Source of the DNA: Sulfitobacter delicatus
GTDB lineage: Bacteria; Pseudomonadota; Alphaproteobacteria; Rhodobacterales; Rhodobacteraceae
NCBI RefSeq assembly: GCF_900102535.1
Contig: NZ_FNBP01000001.1
Span: 1 to 64,000, forward strand
Length of the DNA stretch: 64,000 bases
Direction of reading: 5' to 3'
Of this stretch, positions 17,506 through 27,631 are shown one piece after another. The translations under genes and the position numbers were made by a program. The notes beneath the pieces were generated by a model. The model ran no database searches, was not told the DNA's origin, and saw nothing but the letters and a program-made list of their open reading frames with translations. Each line of letters begins with the position of its first letter. Position 1 is the first letter of the stretch.

Positions 17506-17619
17506 GCGTCCCTCCATCCTTGTTTGTGCCTCATGTCCAAATGACACAAACGCTCGAGGTTTCTGAAAAGCGGTATGGGGCCGCACGCAAGGCGCGACCC
17601 CATGTAAAACAGTCCCGGC

Positions 17620-18009
17620 TTAAACGCGGCGGCGTTTGGGCGGGCGGCAGCCGTTGTGGGCCATCGGGGTCACATCACGGATCGAGGTGATGTTGAAACC
17701 GGCAGCCGCCAGAGCGCGCAGTGCGGATTCACGACCCGAACCGGGGCCCTGCACTTCGACTTCCAGCGTCTTGACGCCGTGGTCTTGAGCCTTGCGGCCC
17801 GCATCTTCGGCGGCCATCTGAGCAGCGTAGGGTGTCGATTTACGCGACCCTTTGAAGCCCATGGTGCCGGCGGAGGACCATGCGATTGCATTGCCCTGCA
17901 CGTCCGAGATCAGGATCTTGGTGTTGTTAAAGCTCGAGTTCACATGCGCCACACCTGCGGCGATGTTCTTGGAGACCTTACGCTTGGTGCGTGTCTTATC
18001 GCGTGCCAT
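17620..18009 (-). CDS. rpsK: 30S ribosomal protein S11
   Basis: 129 residues with [29 protein letters not shown] and the C-terminal [12 protein letters not shown], all diagnostic for S11. S11 sits on the small-subunit platform near the mRNA exit. It starts 15 bases after rpsM and about 115 bases precede rpoA. Length is as expected for the family. Confidence 0.98.
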   Translation of the reverse strand: MARDKTRTKRKVSKNIAAGVAHVNSSFNNTKILISDVQGNAIAWSSAGTMGFKGSRKSTPYAAQMAAEDAGRKAQDHGVKTLEVEVQGPGSGRESALRALAAAGFNITSIRDVTPMAHNGCRPPKRRRV

Positions 18010-18024
18010 TGTTCAGACCCTCCC

Positions 18025-18393
18025 TTATTTCTTCTTGCCAGCAATGGCCTTTGCGGGGCCCTTGCGTGTGCGTGCGTTGGTATGGGTGCGCTGGCCGCGA
18101 ACCGGCAGGTTCCGACGGTGGCGCAGGCCACGGTAGCAACCAAGGTCCATCAGGCGCTTGATGTTCATCTGCGTGTCACGACGCAGGTCACCTTCGACGG
18201 TGTAGTTCGCGTCGATGTGCTCGCGCACGGCCAGAACTTCGGCGTCCGACAGTTCATTGACCCGGCGGGTCTCGTCGATGCCGACGGCTTCGCAGATGGC
18301 TTTGGCGGAGGAGGTGCCAATACCGGTGATATAGGTGAGGGCGATGGGAACCCGCTTTGCAGTCGGGATGTTTACGCCGGCAATACGTGCCAC
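18025..18393 (-). CDS. rpsM: 30S ribosomal protein S13
   Basis: 122 residues starting [10 protein letters not shown] from GTG at 18393 with AAGGA upstream; a longer frame to 18594 has no homology. Conserved features are the helix-two-turn-helix [11 protein letters not shown] and the C-terminal [18 protein letters not shown]13 contacts the P-site tRNA and bridges to the large subunit. It is the first gene after a terminator and a good promoter, so it heads a separate unit rpsM-rpsK-rpoA-rplQ. Confidence 0.97.
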   Translation of the reverse strand: MARIAGVNIPTAKRVPIALTYITGIGTSSAKAICEAVGIDETRRVNELSDAEVLAVREHIDANYTVEGDLRRDTQMNIKRLMDLGCYRGLRHRRNLPVRGQRTHTNARTRKGPAKAIAGKKK

Positions 18394-18550
18394 GTTAGCT
18401 ATTCCTTTTCGTTGCGGGTCCGTCGTTCCAGACCCTTTTTTCACAACACAAGCCCGAGGCGATAAGGCCATCGGGCTAAGGCTGATCAGGTGATCTTGCG
18501 GGGGAAGGCAAAAGGCCGGCCCGCAATTTGATTCTCTTTCGAGATAGGGG

Positions 18551-18579
18551 TGACTATGAGGTTTTGCGCAGAGCGTCAA
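18551..18579 (-). promoter_or_regulatory. Putative sigma70 promoter for rpsM-rpsK-rpoA-rplQ
   Basis: Minus strand TTGACG (18579-18574), 17-base spacer, TAGTCA (18556-18551). It lies after the adk terminator and about 160 bases upstream of the rpsM start, leaving a sizeable leader that could carry regulation. Confidence 0.55.
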
Positions 18580-18631
18580 GCCGTCGTGCAGCAAGAACTG
18601 CCGATCGGCCGCAGAGCGCCGCCCTGCCCCA

Positions 18632-18656
18632 AACGCAAACGGGGGCCGAAGCCCCC
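18632..18656 (-). terminator. Rho-independent terminator after adk
   Basis: Stem GGGGGC-TTCG-GCCCCC on the minus strand (18641-18656), followed by GTTTGCGTTT. It lies about 20 bases after the adk stop and separates the spc-type operon from rpsM-rplQ. Confidence 0.8.
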
Positions 18657-18677
18657 GCAGCAGAAATCTCAGATGCC

Positions 18678-19325
18678 TCAGGCGTCAAGAATGCTCGCGA
18701 TTGCGCCGCGCACTTCTTCGATCTTGCCCAGACCGTTCACACCGCTCAGCATGTCTTTGGCGTAGTAATAACCAATCAGCGGCGAGGTCTGCTTGTAATA
18801 GGCCATCAGACGGGTCTTGAGGCTTTCCTCGTTGTCATCCGCCCGACGCTTGAACTCGGTCCCGCCGCAGTTGGTGCATTTGCCATCTTCCGGGATCGGC
18901 TTGGTCAGGTCGTTGTAAACCTCACCACAATTCGCACAGGTGGAGCGTGCAGTAATACGGGCGACCAGCGCCTCGTCGTCGACCTTCATCTCAATCACGG
19001 CATCAAGGGTCTGACCCTCATCTGCCATCAACTCGGCCAACGCATCGGCTTGCGCCAATGTGCGCGGGAAACCGTCAAAGATGAAACCGCCATGCGCAGC
19101 CTTATCGGTGAGCTTTTCACGGATCAGACCGATCACGATCTCATCTGTCACCAAAGCACCACGGTCCATAACATCGGCAACAATCTTGCCCATCTCCGTG
19201 CCGCTGTCCTTGGCTTCGCGCAGCATGTCGCCCGTAGAGAGCTGAACCATGTTGCGGGTCTCGACCAGATGACGTGCTTGCGTGCCTTTGCCTGCGCCCG
19301 GAGGCCCGAGTAGAATAATGTTCAT
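18678..19325 (-). CDS. adk: Adenylate kinase, zinc-lid type
   Basis: 215 residues. Adk interconverts ATP + AMP and 2 ADP in the cytoplasm. Seen: P-loop [13 protein letters not shown]-binding STGDMLR and FDGFPRT, and a long LID with four cysteines (CANC and CTNC), so the lid binds zinc. The ATG overlaps the secY stop as ATGA, so translation is coupled, as in many bacteria where adk follows secY. A terminator lies right after the gene. Confidence 0.97.
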   Translation of the reverse strand: MNIILLGPPGAGKGTQARHLVETRNMVQLSTGDMLREAKDSGTEMGKIVADVMDRGALVTDEIVIGLIREKLTDKAAHGGFIFDGFPRTLAQADALAELMADEGQTLDAVIEMKVDDEALVARITARSTCANCGEVYNDLTKPIPEDGKCTNCGGTEFKRRADDNEESLKTRLMAYYKQTSPLIGYYYAKDMLSGVNGLGKIEEVRGAIASILDA

Positions 19326-20704
19326 CGACGTACGGGGCTCCGTTTCTTGCGTGTACCTTTGCCTTTGCCTGCACCCTTACCGCGCAGTTGCGATTTTTCA
19401 AGCAGGCCTTCGTATTGATGCGCGAGCAAATGGCTCTGCACCTGTTGGATCGTGTCCATGGTCACCGACACAACAATCAGCACCGACGTGCCGCCGAAGT
19501 AGAAGGGAATGGCGAACTGGCCGCGCAGGATTTCTGGCAAAACACAGACCGCAGCGAGATAGGCTGAGCCCAACACAAGGATGCGGTTCACGACATACTC
19601 AAGGTACTCCGACGTGCGCTTGCCGGGGCGGATGCCAGGCACAAAGCCGTTCTGGTTTTTGAGGTTGTCGGCCACGTCATCGGGTTTGAAGCTGACGTTG
19701 AAAGTATAGAAATAAGCAAAGAAAACGATCATGCCCACAAAGAACAGCAGATAGAGCGGCTGACCGGGGCCAAAGTTCGCCAAGAGCCAAGACATCACCG
19801 GGCTGGTGGAATTGCCCGAGAAGGTGCTGACGGTGACCGGCAGCAGCAGCAAGGACGAGGCAAAGATCGCCGGGATCACGCCTGCGGGGTTCACCTTGAC
19901 CGGCAGGTGGCTGGTGCCGCCGTCATACATCTTCATGCCGACTTGGCGGCGGGGGTATTGAATATGGATCTTGCGCAGCGCGCGCTCCATGAAGACCACG
20001 AACATAATCGTCGCGATCACCATGACCAGAACGCCAATGATCACCGCAGGGCTGATCGCGCCCGAGCGGCCCGAGGCAAAGAACTGCGCGATGGCGGCGG
20101 GGACTTCGGCGATGATGCCGACAAAGATAATCAGCGAGATGCCGTTGCCGATGCCGCGTGCGGTGATCTGCTCACCCAGCCACATCAGGAACATGGTGCC
20201 GCCCACCAGCGTGATCATACAGGCCGCGATAAAGCCAAAGCCCATCTGACCGTCGGCAACAATGTCACCGGCCTGAAGGCTGACCGCGAGGCCGTAAGAC
20301 TGCAAGGTCGCCAACGCCACGGTGCCGTAGCGCGTGTACTGGTTGATCTTTTTGCGGCCCTGCTCGCCCTCTTTCTTCAACTGCTCCAGCGCCGGGACCA
20401 TGGAGGTCAGCAACTGGACGATGATCGAGGCCGAAATATAGGGCATGATGCCCAGAGCGAAGATCCCCATGCGGCCAAGCGCGCCGCCGGTGAACATCGA
20501 GACCATACCGCCGATACCCTGGCCCGCGCTTTCCATAAAGTCGCGCAATGCGCCACCGTCGATGCCGGGCACCGGGATAAAGGTGCCAAGGCGGTAAACG
20601 ATGAGCAGCCCGAGTGTGAACAGGATCCGATTGCGCAGGTCTGTTGCCTTGCCCAATGCGGCCCAGCTCGTGTTCGCGGCCATGTTTTCGACGGCAGATA
20701 CCAT
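19322..20704 (-). CDS. secY: Protein translocase subunit SecY
   Basis: 460 residues with about ten transmembrane helices. Seen: [22 protein letters not shown] at TM1 in part, the [16 protein letters not shown] region, and a basic C-terminal tail ([12 protein letters not shown]). SecY is the channel of the Sec translocon, acting with SecE and SecG. It lies downstream of rplO and overlaps adk by four bases. Length is slightly above the E. coli protein. Confidence 0.97.
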   Translation of the reverse strand: MVSAVENMAANTSWAALGKATDLRNRILFTLGLLIVYRLGTFIPVPGIDGGALRDFMESAGQGIGGMVSMFTGGALGRMGIFALGIMPYISASIIVQLLTSMVPALEQLKKEGEQGRKKINQYTRYGTVALATLQSYGLAVSLQAGDIVADGQMGFGFIAACMITLVGGTMFLMWLGEQITARGIGNGISLIIFVGIIAEVPAAIAQFFASGRSGAISPAVIIGVLVMVIATIMFVVFMERALRKIHIQYPRRQVGMKMYDGGTSHLPVKVNPAGVIPAIFASSLLLLPVTVSTFSGNSTSPVMSWLLANFGPGQPLYLLFFVGMIVFFAYFYTFNVSFKPDDVADNLKNQNGFVPGIRPGKRTSEYLEYVVNRILVLGSAYLAAVCVLPEILRGQFAIPFYFGGTSVLIVVSVTMDTIQQVQSHLLAHQYEGLLEKSQLRGKGAGKGKGTRKKRSPVRR

Positions 20705-20823
20705 GAGGGGTCTCTTCTCTTGTTGCGAAAACGCCGCCCGGGCCGTTTTCCGGCGGGCGGCGTTCGGGAAAACTTGAGGTTATGTAAGCGGCTGACGCGC
20801 CGCTCACAAGCCTTAAGGCCGCT

Positions 20824-21306
20824 TTACTCGGAGGCTTCAGCAGCCTTCGCAGCCGCCACAGTCACCTTGCCGCCGGCCTTCTCGACCGCTTCGATTGCGG
20901 ACTTGGAGGCGCCAGCAACGTTCAGGTCGATCTGGGAGGTGATGTCACCTTTGGCCAGAACGCGGATGCCGTCCAGCTCGCGGCGCACGAGACCGGAAGC
21001 GATCAGGGCGGTCGCGTCGATGGTGGAACCTGCGTCCAGCTTCTTGGCGTCGATGAATTTCTGGATCAGGCCCAGGTTCACAACAGCGAAAGATTTGCGG
21101 TTTGGCTTGTTGAAGCCACGCTTGGGCAAACGCTGGTAGATTGGCATCTGGCCGCCTTCGTAGCCGTTGATGCTGACACCGGAACGGGACTTTTGACCCT
21201 TGATACCGCGGCCACCCATTTTACCCTTGCCGGAGCCAGGGCCACGGCCAACGCGCATACGCTTTTTGGTTGCGCCTTCGTTGTCGGAAAGTTCGTGAAG
21301 TTTCAT
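20824..21306 (-). CDS. rplO: 50S ribosomal protein L15
   Basis: 160 residues starting [12 protein letters not shown] from ATG at 21306 with AAAGGAGAA upstream; the open frame continues to 21486 without homology. [22 protein letters not shown] is the Gly/Lys-rich extended arm of L15 (quoted in part). L15 is a late assembly protein of the large subunit. Unlike the usual tight spc operon, rplO is separated from rpmD by 442 bases holding a terminator, a repeat element and a promoter. Confidence 0.96.
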   Translation of the reverse strand: MKLHELSDNEGATKKRMRVGRGPGSGKGKMGGRGIKGQKSRSGVSINGYEGGQMPIYQRLPKRGFNKPNRKSFAVVNLGLIQKFIDAKKLDAGSTIDATALIASGLVRRELDGIRVLAKGDITSQIDLNVAGASKSAIEAVEKAGGKVTVAAAKAAEASE

Positions 21307-21401
21307 GTCGCTTCTCCTTTTGCCGGAAATGGCCCCCAGCGACGGGAGTGGCCAAACGCGGCGTTTCGATTCCATTGCGACCCAACACGGGCCACCGGGG
21401 G

Positions 21402-21430
21402 CGTATAGGGGATGGCGGAAGGCGTGACAA
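21402..21430 (-). promoter_or_regulatory. Strong putative promoter for rplO-secY-adk
   Basis: Minus strand TTGTCA (21430-21425), 17-base spacer, TATACG (21407-21402), about 95 bases upstream of the rplO start. Together with the upstream terminator this makes rplO-secY-adk an independent unit. Confidence 0.65.
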
Positions 21431-21479
21431 GGGGGTGGCGGCGTAGCTTGACGTACGCGCGGGGCCTCGCTGCCCAGAA

Positions 21480-21640
21480 GGGCCATCGCCTGCCCGTGGG
21501 GTGGCGATCCGAATGGTGATCCGTGCCACTTTATGGTGCAGCACTCGCGCGCTCTAGCAGAGTTGCACCAAGCCTCCCTAAATCGCCAGCCCGCCCGGAC
21601 GGGCAGGCGATGGCCCGGCGCCTGCGGCTTGATTCCGGGC
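21480..21640. repeat. MITE-like intergenic repeat, copy 1
   Basis: Terminal inverted repeats GGGCCATCGCCTGCCCG (21480-21496) and CGGGCAGGCGATGGCCC (21600-21616) match at 17 of 17 positions and enclose a 137-bp unit. A conserved tail GGCGCCTGCGGCTTGATTCC follows. The interior shares GCCACTTTATGG with the other two copies. It lies between rpmD and rplO. Confidence 0.85.
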
Positions 21641-21676
21641 CTGCGGTGCTACGAAACGACGCACCCTGCCCCGCAA

Positions 21677-21708
21677 CGCAAAACGCCCCGCAGTTTCCTG
21701 CGAGGCGT
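21677..21708 (-). terminator. Rho-independent terminator after rpmD
   Basis: Minus-strand stem ACGCCTCGCAG / CTGCGGGGCGT with loop GAAA, followed by a T-rich stretch (TTTGCGTT). It lies about 40 bases after rpmD and ends the upstream rpmC-rpmD part of the cluster. Confidence 0.75.
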
Positions 21709-21748
21709 CTTCGTAGCGTGGATCCCCACCCTACCGCTAAACCGAAGT

Positions 21749-21937
21749 TCAGCCTTTCTCTTCGACGATCTCAACCATGTGCGAGATCTTGTTGATCATG
21801 CCGCGGACGGAAGGTGTATCTTCCAGCTCACGGGTACGACCCATTTTGTTCAGACCCAGGCCAACCAAGGTTGCCTTTTGCTTGGCGGGGCGGCGGATCG
21901 GCGAGCCGACCTGCTTGATTACGATTGTCTTGGCCAT
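21749..21937 (-). CDS. rpmD: 50S ribosomal protein L30
   Basis: 62 residues with [20 protein letters not shown] and [22 protein letters not shown], diagnostic for bacterial L30. It starts two bases after the rpsE stop, the normal order rpsE-rpmD. Unusually it is followed by a terminator and a repeat instead of rplO directly. Confidence 0.96.
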   Translation of the reverse strand: MAKTIVIKQVGSPIRRPAKQKATLVGLGLNKMGRTRELEDTPSVRGMINKISHMVEIVEEKG

Positions 21938-21939
21938 GC

Positions 21940-22521
21940 TTATGCCTCCTCAGCCACTTGTGCGGAGGACTCGACGTTGTCATCACGCTTGGGCAGAATG
22001 TCAGCCACTTTCTTGCCGCGACGCTGCGCGACGGAACGGGGCGATTGCTCTTTTCTCAGACCGTCCAAAGTGGCGCGGATCATGTTGTAGGGGTTCTGCG
22101 AACCGACCGACTTGGACACAACGTCCTTCACACCGAGCATCTCGAACACGGCACGCATCGGACCACCGGCGATGATACCGGTACCTTCAGGTGCTGTCCG
22201 CATGATGACTTTGCCGGCGCCGTGGCGGCCGTGCATGTCATGGTGCAGCGTACGACCTTCGCGCAGTTGCACGCGGATCATCTGACGCTTGGCTTGCTCA
22301 GTCGCCTTGCGGATGGCCTCGGGTACTTCTTTCGCTTTACCCTTACCAAAGCCGACGCGGCCTTTCTGATCGCCCACGACCACGAGTGCGGCGAAGCCGA
22401 AACGCTTACCACCCTTAACGGTCTTGGACACGCGGTTGATCGCGACCAGACGGTCAGCGAATTCCGGGGTCTCGTCGCGCTGGTTGCGGCGGTTGCCCCC
22501 ACGGTTGTCATCTCTTGCCAT
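21940..22521 (-). CDS. rpsE: 30S ribosomal protein S5
   Basis: 193 residues. S5 helps translational accuracy and mRNA unwinding on the small subunit. Seen: the double-stranded RNA-binding part [20 protein letters not shown] with [20 protein letters not shown], and the C-terminal [13 protein letters not shown] [12 protein letters not shown]. It is coupled to rpmD. The region between it and rplR carries a hairpin. Confidence 0.97.
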   Translation of the reverse strand: MARDDNRGGNRRNQRDETPEFADRLVAINRVSKTVKGGKRFGFAALVVVGDQKGRVGFGKGKAKEVPEAIRKATEQAKRQMIRVQLREGRTLHHDMHGRHGAGKVIMRTAPEGTGIIAGGPMRAVFEMLGVKDVVSKSVGSQNPYNMIRATLDGLRKEQSPRSVAQRRGKKVADILPKRDDNVESSAQVAEEA

Positions 22522-22598
22522 CTGGCATCTTCCTTATTCTGTGGCCCCTTAGGACCCTTAGGATCAATCCTGGTGGGCCAGCGGCCCCCGGATCATCG

Positions 22599-22619
22599 AG
22601 AGGGCCAGCGTGGCCCTCT
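22599..22619 (-). other. Hairpin between rplR and rpsE
   Basis: AGAGGGCCA and TGGCCCTCT pair perfectly around GCG in the 173-base gap between rplR and rpsE. There is no following U-run, so it is more likely an attenuator or RNA-processing structure than a terminator. Confidence 0.4.
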
Positions 22620-22694
22620 TCGCAGGAAAGGTGCGTGCGGAGCACACACCCTACGTGGTGATGGTGGGTGCGTGGTTGCCCACGCACCGCACAA

Positions 22695-23054
22695 TCAGAT
22701 CTTCAGACCGCCTTCGCGGGCCGCTTCGGCCAAAGCTTTGACCTTGCCGTGGAACAGGAAACCGCCACGGTCGAAGTATGCTTCTTCCACGCCGGCTTTC
22801 TTGGCACGCTCGGCGATCAATGCGCCAACCTTGGTTGCCGCTTCGACGTTGTTTTTGCCAACGAGACCCAGGTCCTTCTCCATGGTGGAGGCGGAGGCCA
22901 GTGTGACGCCGTTCACATCGTCGATCAACTGAGCCGAGATGTTTTTGGACGAACGGTGTACCGACAGGCGCATGCGCCCGGCGTTCACTTTGCGGAGTTT
23001 GTTCCGAACGCGCATGCGGCGTTTCAGGAACAGCTGTCTTTTGGTGTTTGCCAT
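22695..23054 (-). CDS. rplR: 50S ribosomal protein L18
   Basis: 119 residues with [28 protein letters not shown] and the C-terminal [24 protein letters not shown], matching L18, which binds 5S rRNA with L5 and L25. It lies between rplF and rpsE in standard order, 11 bases after rplF. Confidence 0.97.
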   Translation of the reverse strand: MANTKRQLFLKRRMRVRNKLRKVNAGRMRLSVHRSSKNISAQLIDDVNGVTLASASTMEKDLGLVGKNNVEAATKVGALIAERAKKAGVEEAYFDRGGFLFHGKVKALAEAAREGGLKI

Positions 23055-23065
23055 CTTTCCGTTCC

Positions 23066-23599
23066 TTACTTCTTCTTGCCTTCTTTGCGGAACACGAACT
23101 CACCCTTGTAGCGGATGCCTTTGCCCTTATAGGGCTCGGGCTTGCGCCAAGCGCGGATGTTCGCAGCGACCTGACCAACAAGCTGTTCGTCAATGCCTTC
23201 CACAACGATTTCGGTCTGCTTCGGTGCTGTCACGGTGACGCCCTCGGGCGCAACGTAGTCAACATCGTGGCTGAGGCCGAGGTTCAGTCGAAGCGTGTTG
23301 CCGTTGATGGCCGCACGATAACCAACACCTTGGATCTCAAGCTCTTTTTTGAAGCCCGTGGTGACACCAGTCACCAGGTTTTCGATCATGGTGCGGGACA
23401 TGCCCCACTGCTGACGCGCGCGCTTGGACTTGCCACGCGGTGTCACAGTGATTGCATCGTCTCCGACCGTCAGTGTTACGTCGTCAGTCGCACGGAAGCT
23501 GCGGGTGCCCTTGGGACCTTTAACTTCGATCGTCTGACCGCTGACCTCTGCCGAAACGCCCGAAGGCATGGCGACAGGTTTCTTACCAATACGAGACAT
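23066..23599 (-). CDS. rplF: 50S ribosomal protein L6
   Basis: 177 residues starting [15 protein letters not shown], with the second-domain signature [13 protein letters not shown] near the C-terminus. L6 binds near the factor-binding stalk base of the large subunit. It starts 10 bases after rpsH and has the expected length. Confidence 0.98.
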   Translation of the reverse strand: MSRIGKKPVAMPSGVSAEVSGQTIEVKGPKGTRSFRATDDVTLTVGDDAITVTPRGKSKRARQQWGMSRTMIENLVTGVTTGFKKELEIQGVGYRAAINGNTLRLNLGLSHDVDYVAPEGVTVTAPKQTEIVVEGIDEQLVGQVAANIRAWRKPEPYKGKGIRYKGEFVFRKEGKKK

Positions 23600-23609
23600 G
23601 GTCTACTCC

Positions 23610-24002
23610 TTAGAATACGGTGCAGAGCACTTCGCCGCCAACATTGGCAGAACGTGCAGACGCGTCCGACATCACACCCTTGGGGGTGGAGACAATCGAC
23701 ACACCCAAGCCCTGACGGACCACTGGGATGTCATTGACGGCCATGTAAACGCGACGACCGGGTTTAGAGACCCGCTTCAACTCGCGAATAACAGGCTCGC
23801 CCTCGTAGTATTTCAGGCTGATCTCGATAGCGGGGTGGCCGTCGGCGCCCGTCATCTTTTCGTAGCCGCGGATGTAGCCTTCGTCGGCCAGCACGTCCAA
23901 CACCCATGCACGCAGCTTGGAAGCTGGTGTCACAACTGTGGATTTGCCGCGCAGCGAAGAGTTACGGATGCGTGTCAGCATATCTGCGATAGGATCGTTC
24001 AT
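23610..24002 (-). CDS. rpsH: 30S ribosomal protein S8
   Basis: 130 residues starting [14 protein letters not shown] after Met, with the C-terminal [20 protein letters not shown] typical of S8. S8 is a primary 16S rRNA binder and in E. coli is the feedback repressor of the spc operon through the rplE leader. The gene order is conserved here; the repressor site was not identified. Confidence 0.98.
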   Translation of the reverse strand: MNDPIADMLTRIRNSSLRGKSTVVTPASKLRAWVLDVLADEGYIRGYEKMTGADGHPAIEISLKYYEGEPVIRELKRVSKPGRRVYMAVNDIPVVRQGLGVSIVSTPKGVMSDASARSANVGGEVLCTVF

Positions 24003-24014
24003 CTGATGCGCTCC

Positions 24015-24320
24015 TTACCAGCTCGACTTGACCATGCCGGGGATCTGGCCCGAAGAGCCAAGGTCCCGCAGCGCGATCCGCGAAATTTTCAGTTTACGAT
24101 AGTAGGCGTGCGGGCGGCCCGTCAGCTGGCAACGGTTGTGCAGACGCACAGCAGAGCTGTTGCGCGGCAGTTTCGCCAGTTTCAGGGAAGCGCGGAAACG
24201 CTCTTCCATCGGTTTGCTTTCGTCGCTCACGATCTCTTTCAGAGCCGCGCGCTTCTCAGCGTACTTCTTGACCAGTGCTTCGCGCTTCTTCTCGCGCTCG
24301 ATCATGGATTTCTTAGCCAT
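24015..24320 (-). CDS. rpsN: 30S ribosomal protein S14 (long, zinc-free type)
   Basis: 101 residues with [21 protein letters not shown] and the C-terminal [24 protein letters not shown] segment. The CxxC zinc motifs of the short form are absent, so this is the 101-residue type usual in proteobacteria. It lies between rplE and rpsH. Confidence 0.97.
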   Translation of the reverse strand: MAKKSMIEREKKREALVKKYAEKRAALKEIVSDESKPMEERFRASLKLAKLPRNSSAVRLHNRCQLTGRPHAYYRKLKISRIALRDLGSSGQIPGMVKSSW

Positions 24321-24338
24321 TTCTAATCCTTCCCGCGC

Positions 24339-24902
24339 TTATGAATTGAAGGGCATGTTGAAAGCTTTCAACAGCGCCTTGGCTTCAGCGTCGGTTTTCG
24401 CCGTGGTGGCGATCACGATGTCCATACCCCAGGTCTCGTCAACTTTGTCGAAGTCGATCTCGGGGAACACGATATGCTCTTTCAAGCCCATGGCGTAGTT
24501 GCCACGGCCATCAAAGCTTTTGCCCGGAACGCCGCGGAAGTCGCGGATACGGGGCATTGCGATCGTGATCAGACGGTCAAGGAATTCGTACATGCGGTCA
24601 CCGCGCAGGGTCACTTTCGCACCCAGCGGCATTTCCTCACGAACGCGGAAACCAGCGATGGATTTCTTGGCGATGGTTGTCAGAGCCTTCTGGCCTGCAA
24701 TCGTCGTCAAGTCTTCCTGAGCCGACTTGGCTTTCTTGCTGTCACGCACGGCTTCGGCACCACAACCGATGTTCAGAACGATTTTGTCCAGCTTGGGGAT
24801 CATCATGTCGTTCTTGTAGCCGAATTCCTCTTTCAGGGCGGCGCGGATCTTTTCGCGGTATTCGGCCTGAAGGCGGGGTGTGTAGGTTGCGGTATCAAGC
24901 AT
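24339..24902 (-). CDS. rplE: 50S ribosomal protein L5
   Basis: 187 residues with [18 protein letters not shown] and the [16 protein letters not shown] and RDFRG segments of L5, which binds 5S rRNA and contacts P-site tRNA. It overlaps the 3' end of rplX by eight bases. The family's usual length is about 180 residues. Confidence 0.97.
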   Translation of the reverse strand: MLDTATYTPRLQAEYREKIRAALKEEFGYKNDMMIPKLDKIVLNIGCGAEAVRDSKKAKSAQEDLTTIAGQKALTTIAKKSIAGFRVREEMPLGAKVTLRGDRMYEFLDRLITIAMPRIRDFRGVPGKSFDGRGNYAMGLKEHIVFPEIDFDKVDETWGMDIVIATTAKTDAEAKALLKAFNMPFNS

Positions 24903-25206
24903 CGATCACGTCCCCCGTGGTCTTGGCAAAGCGCACTTTCTTGTCGCCTTCGATTTTGAAGCCCACGCGGGTAGCTTTGCCGTTGGCATCTACCAGTGCG
25001 AGGTTGCTCAGGTCGATCGGCATCGCCTTGGGGATGCGGCCGCCCTGAGATGTCTGTGTCTGGCGCGTGGCGCGGATGGCGATTTTCACGCCGTCAACGA
25101 TGGCCTTGTTCGACTTGGGGTCAACGGACGAAATGGTGCCCGTCTTGCCCTTGTCCTTGCCGGACAGCACGATGACCTTGTCACCTTTGCGAAGTTTAGC
25201 AGCCAT
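24895..25206 (-). CDS. rplX: 50S ribosomal protein L24
   Basis: 103 residues with the KOW motif [20 protein letters not shown] at the N-terminus. L24 is an early assembly initiator of the large subunit. It starts two bases after rplN and overlaps rplE by eight bases, so translation is coupled. Confidence 0.97.
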   Translation of the reverse strand: MAAKLRKGDKVIVLSGKDKGKTGTISSVDPKSNKAIVDGVKIAIRATRQTQTSQGGRIPKAMPIDLSNLALVDANGKATRVGFKIEGDKKVRFAKTTGDVIDA

Positions 25207-25208
25207 GA

Positions 25209-25577
25209 TTACAGCACCTCCGGAGCGAGCGAGATGATTTTCATGAAGTTCTTCGCACGCAGCTCACGAACAACCGGCCCGAAGATACGGGTGCCGACAG
25301 GCTCGTTGTTGTTATTCAAGATAACAGCCGCATTGCGGTCGAAACGGATGGCGGTGCCATCGTCACGACGAACTTCTTTGGCGGTGCGAACGACGACGGC
25401 CTTACGGACGTCGCCTTTTTTCACACGACCGCGAGGGATGGCTTCCTTGACCGACACGACAATGATGTCGCCGACGGATGCGTACTTACGCTTGGAACCA
25501 CCCAGGACCTTGATGCACTGAACACGGCGCGCGCCGCTGTTGTCAGCAACATCCAGGTTGGTCTGCATCTGGATCAT
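25209..25577 (-). CDS. rplN: 50S ribosomal protein L14
   Basis: 122 residues starting [18 protein letters not shown], the hallmark of L14, with [21 protein letters not shown]14 forms intersubunit contacts and is the binding site of RsfS. Its neighbours are rpsQ and rplX in the standard order. Confidence 0.98.
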   Translation of the reverse strand: MIQMQTNLDVADNSGARRVQCIKVLGGSKRKYASVGDIIVVSVKEAIPRGRVKKGDVRKAVVVRTAKEVRRDDGTAIRFDRNAAVILNNNNEPVGTRIFGPVVRELRAKNFMKIISLAPEVL

Positions 25578-25640
25578 TTGGTTTCTCCCGACCTTCTGGG
25601 GGGCGATGCGGCCCTCATCCCAGGGTTTCGTTTAAGGGGT

Positions 25641-25886
25641 TCAGGCTTCGGCTGTTTCCGAAGTCAGAACTTCCCAACGTTTGGTTTTCGACTTGGGTGC
25701 ACATTCGATGATGCGAACGGAATCGCCCACTTTGAATGTGTTGTTCTCATCGTGAGCCCGGTACTTCTTGGACTTACGAATGGTTTTCTTCAGAACCGGG
25801 TGCGTAAAGCGGCGCTCTACGGAAACGGTAACTGTCTGTGCGTTGGCGTCCGATGTCACGGTGCCTGTAAGGATACGCTTGGGCAT
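25641..25886 (-). CDS. rpsQ: 30S ribosomal protein S17
   Basis: 81 residues beginning [20 protein letters not shown] with the OB-fold [22 protein letters not shown] (partly quoted), matching S17, a primary 16S rRNA-binding protein. It lies 14 bases after rpmC and 63 bases before rplN. Confidence 0.97.
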   Translation of the reverse strand: MPKRILTGTVTSDANAQTVTVSVERRFTHPVLKKTIRKSKKYRAHDENNTFKVGDSVRIIECAPKSKTKRWEVLTSETAEA

Positions 25887-25900
25887 TTTTCAGGCTCCTC

Positions 25901-26104
25901 TTATTCGGCTGCCGCAGCAGCGGCTTTCTGGTTCAGCACGGTGTGGACACGGGCCACGTCACGCTTCACGGTCTTCAGACGTGCGGGGTTCTCCAGCTGG
26001 CCGGTGGCCTGCTGAAAACGCAAGTTGAAGGATTCTTTTTTCAGGTTCACAAGTTCGTCGCGGAGCTGGTCCGGCGTCTTGTCATGCAGTTCGCTGGCTT
26101 TCAC
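25901..26104 (-). CDS. rpmC: 50S ribosomal protein L29
   Basis: 67 residues with [19 protein letters not shown] and [18 protein letters not shown], the two-helix L29 fold. L29 sits at the exit tunnel near the SRP and trigger-factor site. The start is GTG at 26104 with AAAGGAAGAG upstream. It normally follows rplP directly, but here rplP lies about 2 kb away behind a terminator, so rpmC heads a new transcription unit. Confidence 0.95.
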   Translation of the reverse strand: MKASELHDKTPDQLRDELVNLKKESFNLRFQQATGQLENPARLKTVKRDVARVHTVLNQKAAAAAAE

Positions 26105-26180
26105 GGCCTCTTCCTTTCAACATCACCAGTAGGCCCCTGTGGGGTGACCATGATTCTGGTGGAGTTCATGATGAAAGGTG

Positions 26181-26209
26181 CCAATACGCGGGGTGCCGTC
26201 ATAACGCAA
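26181..26209 (-). promoter_or_regulatory. Putative promoter for the rpmC-rpmD unit
   Basis: Minus strand TTGCGT (26209-26204), 17-base spacer, TATTGG (26186-26181), about 75 bases upstream of the rpmC GTG. The match is moderate. A promoter is expected because rplP-side transcription ends at 28206-28240. The rest of 26210-26481 shows no gene. Confidence 0.4.
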
Positions 26210-26481
26210 CCCCTTATGCGGGATTGGCGCGGAATGCGCTGAGGGCTGCGCCTGACCTTGGGAAGGCAGCGGGTGTTCGAAGTTTGGCAAGTCACCGCAA
26301 GATACGCAACCCATCTGTCAGGTGCAGCCGTGCAAAGCGCCTTCCCGTCTCGCCAAAGGCGAGCCTAATAACCCGGCGCACCTTTGGTGCGACGGAGAAG
26401 GTCAGGCGCGGCCCGTGCCTGCGGCACGCGCCAAAGGATATTGCGCTCGCCAAGCACTGCCCGGCTCGATAAATAGAGCCC

Positions 26482-27102
26482 ATGTCAAACATCAAATCGC
26501 TTTTCGCCACCCGCCTCTATCATGCCGCCCTTTCGGCGCATGGCAAACCCATCGACACCGATGAGCTCGCCGCCTCTTGTTTCTCGATCGCCGAGGATGA
26601 CGAGGCCGGTCAGGACTGGTGCGAAGAGAACGGCTATGCCGGCTACACCTCTTACGCCTCGCTGGACGACCTGCCCTACCGCTTCCCGATCTTTAAGGAT
26701 CTCGTCGCGGTGCTGGACAAACATGTCGCGGCCTTTGCCAAAGACCTCGAATTCGATCTCGGCGACCGCAAGCTAGTGTTGGATTCACTTTGGCTGAACA
26801 TCCTGCCCGAGGGCGGCATCCATACCTCGCATATTCACCCGCATTCGGTGATTTCGGGCACGACCTATGTGACCATGCCCGAAGGGGCCAGCGCGATCCG
26901 TTTTGAAGACCCACGCCTGCCGATGATGATGGCGGCCCCCGGTCGGGTGAAGGAGGCGCGCGAAGAGTTGCGGCCCTTTATCTATGTCGCGCCCGAAGCG
27001 GGCGATGTGCTGCTTTGGGAAAGCTGGCTGCGGCATGAGGTGCCGATGAACATGATCGAAGAAGATCGGGTCTCGGTAAGTTTTAACTACAACTGGGCTT
27101 GA
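26482..27102 (+). CDS. TIGR02466-family putative 2OG-Fe(II) oxygenase
   Basis: 206 residues with HTSHIHPHSVISGTTYV in the middle, WESWLRHEVPMN and the C-terminal RVSVSFNYNWA. The His residues and Arg/Ser ending match the double-stranded beta-helix 2-oxoglutarate/iron oxygenase fold (TIGR02466/PF13759 type). The substrate is unknown. It is on the plus strand inside the ribosomal cluster, where it splits rplP from rpmC, and is followed at once by repeat copy 2. Confidence 0.7.
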   Translation: MSNIKSLFATRLYHAALSAHGKPIDTDELAASCFSIAEDDEAGQDWCEENGYAGYTSYASLDDLPYRFPIFKDLVAVLDKHVAAFAKDLEFDLGDRKLVLDSLWLNILPEGGIHTSHIHPHSVISGTTYVTMPEGASAIRFEDPRLPMMMAAPGRVKEAREELRPFIYVAPEAGDVLLWESWLRHEVPMNMIEEDRVSVSFNYNWA

Positions 27103-27108
27103 TGCCGA

Positions 27109-27269
27109 GGGCCATCGTCTGCCTGCGGGTCGGCGATCCAACGGTTGGACCTTGCCACTTTATGGTTCAAATGTGACGTGACTTAGCAAAGTGCCACCCA
27201 GCCTTGGTCAATCGCCTACCCGTCCGGGCGGGCAGGCGATGGCCCGGCGCCTGCGGCTTGATTCCGGGC
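27109..27269. repeat. MITE-like intergenic repeat, copy 2
   Basis: Left arm at 27109-27125 differs from the consensus GGGCCATCGCCTGCCCG at two positions; the right arm CGGGCAGGCGATGGCCC at 27229-27245 is perfect. The unit is 137 bp, as in copy 1, and carries the same tail GGCGCCTGCGGCTTGATTCC. It begins six bases after the TIGR02466 gene stop. Confidence 0.85.
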
Positions 27270-27275
27270 TATGGT

Positions 27276-27479
27276 CTACTTCTTAGCCTTTTTCGCCGCT
27301 TCTTCCTGCGCCTTGACTGCCGCCTTCTCTTCCTTAGTCAGCTTGTTGCCCCACTGATTGTTGCTCAGCCCCAGATCGCTCGGCATCGGCTTGGTCTTGC
27401 CCTTCTTCACCTCCCCGCCCTTATCGAGAAAGGCGCGGATCAGGTCTTCGTCGGTGTTGGGCTTCGGGACGTGCTTCAT
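27276..27479 (-). CDS. Small conserved protein of unknown function
   Basis: 67 residues starting MKHVPKPNTDEDLIRAFLDK from ATG at 27479 and ending in a Lys/Ala-rich helix (KAQEEAAKKAKK). No known domain recognised. The Lys richness and small size suggest a nucleic-acid-associated protein, but this is a guess. The frame extends to 27575 without support. It lies between repeat copy 2 and the NYN gene. Confidence 0.55.
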   Translation of the reverse strand: MKHVPKPNTDEDLIRAFLDKGGEVKKGKTKPMPSDLGLSNNQWGNKLTKEEKAAVKAQEEAAKKAKK

Positions 27480-27631
27480 AGGACTGGGCCTTTCTAGGCA
27501 GGGACTCCGGGGGCGCACATCAATGGTAGCCGCACGCGCGCCAACTGACCAGCCGCAACGGCCTTGCCCGCCCATCCGATATTCGCAATGCTCGCCCTAA
27601 AGTAGCACCCGACCCTAAGGACCACGGCGAC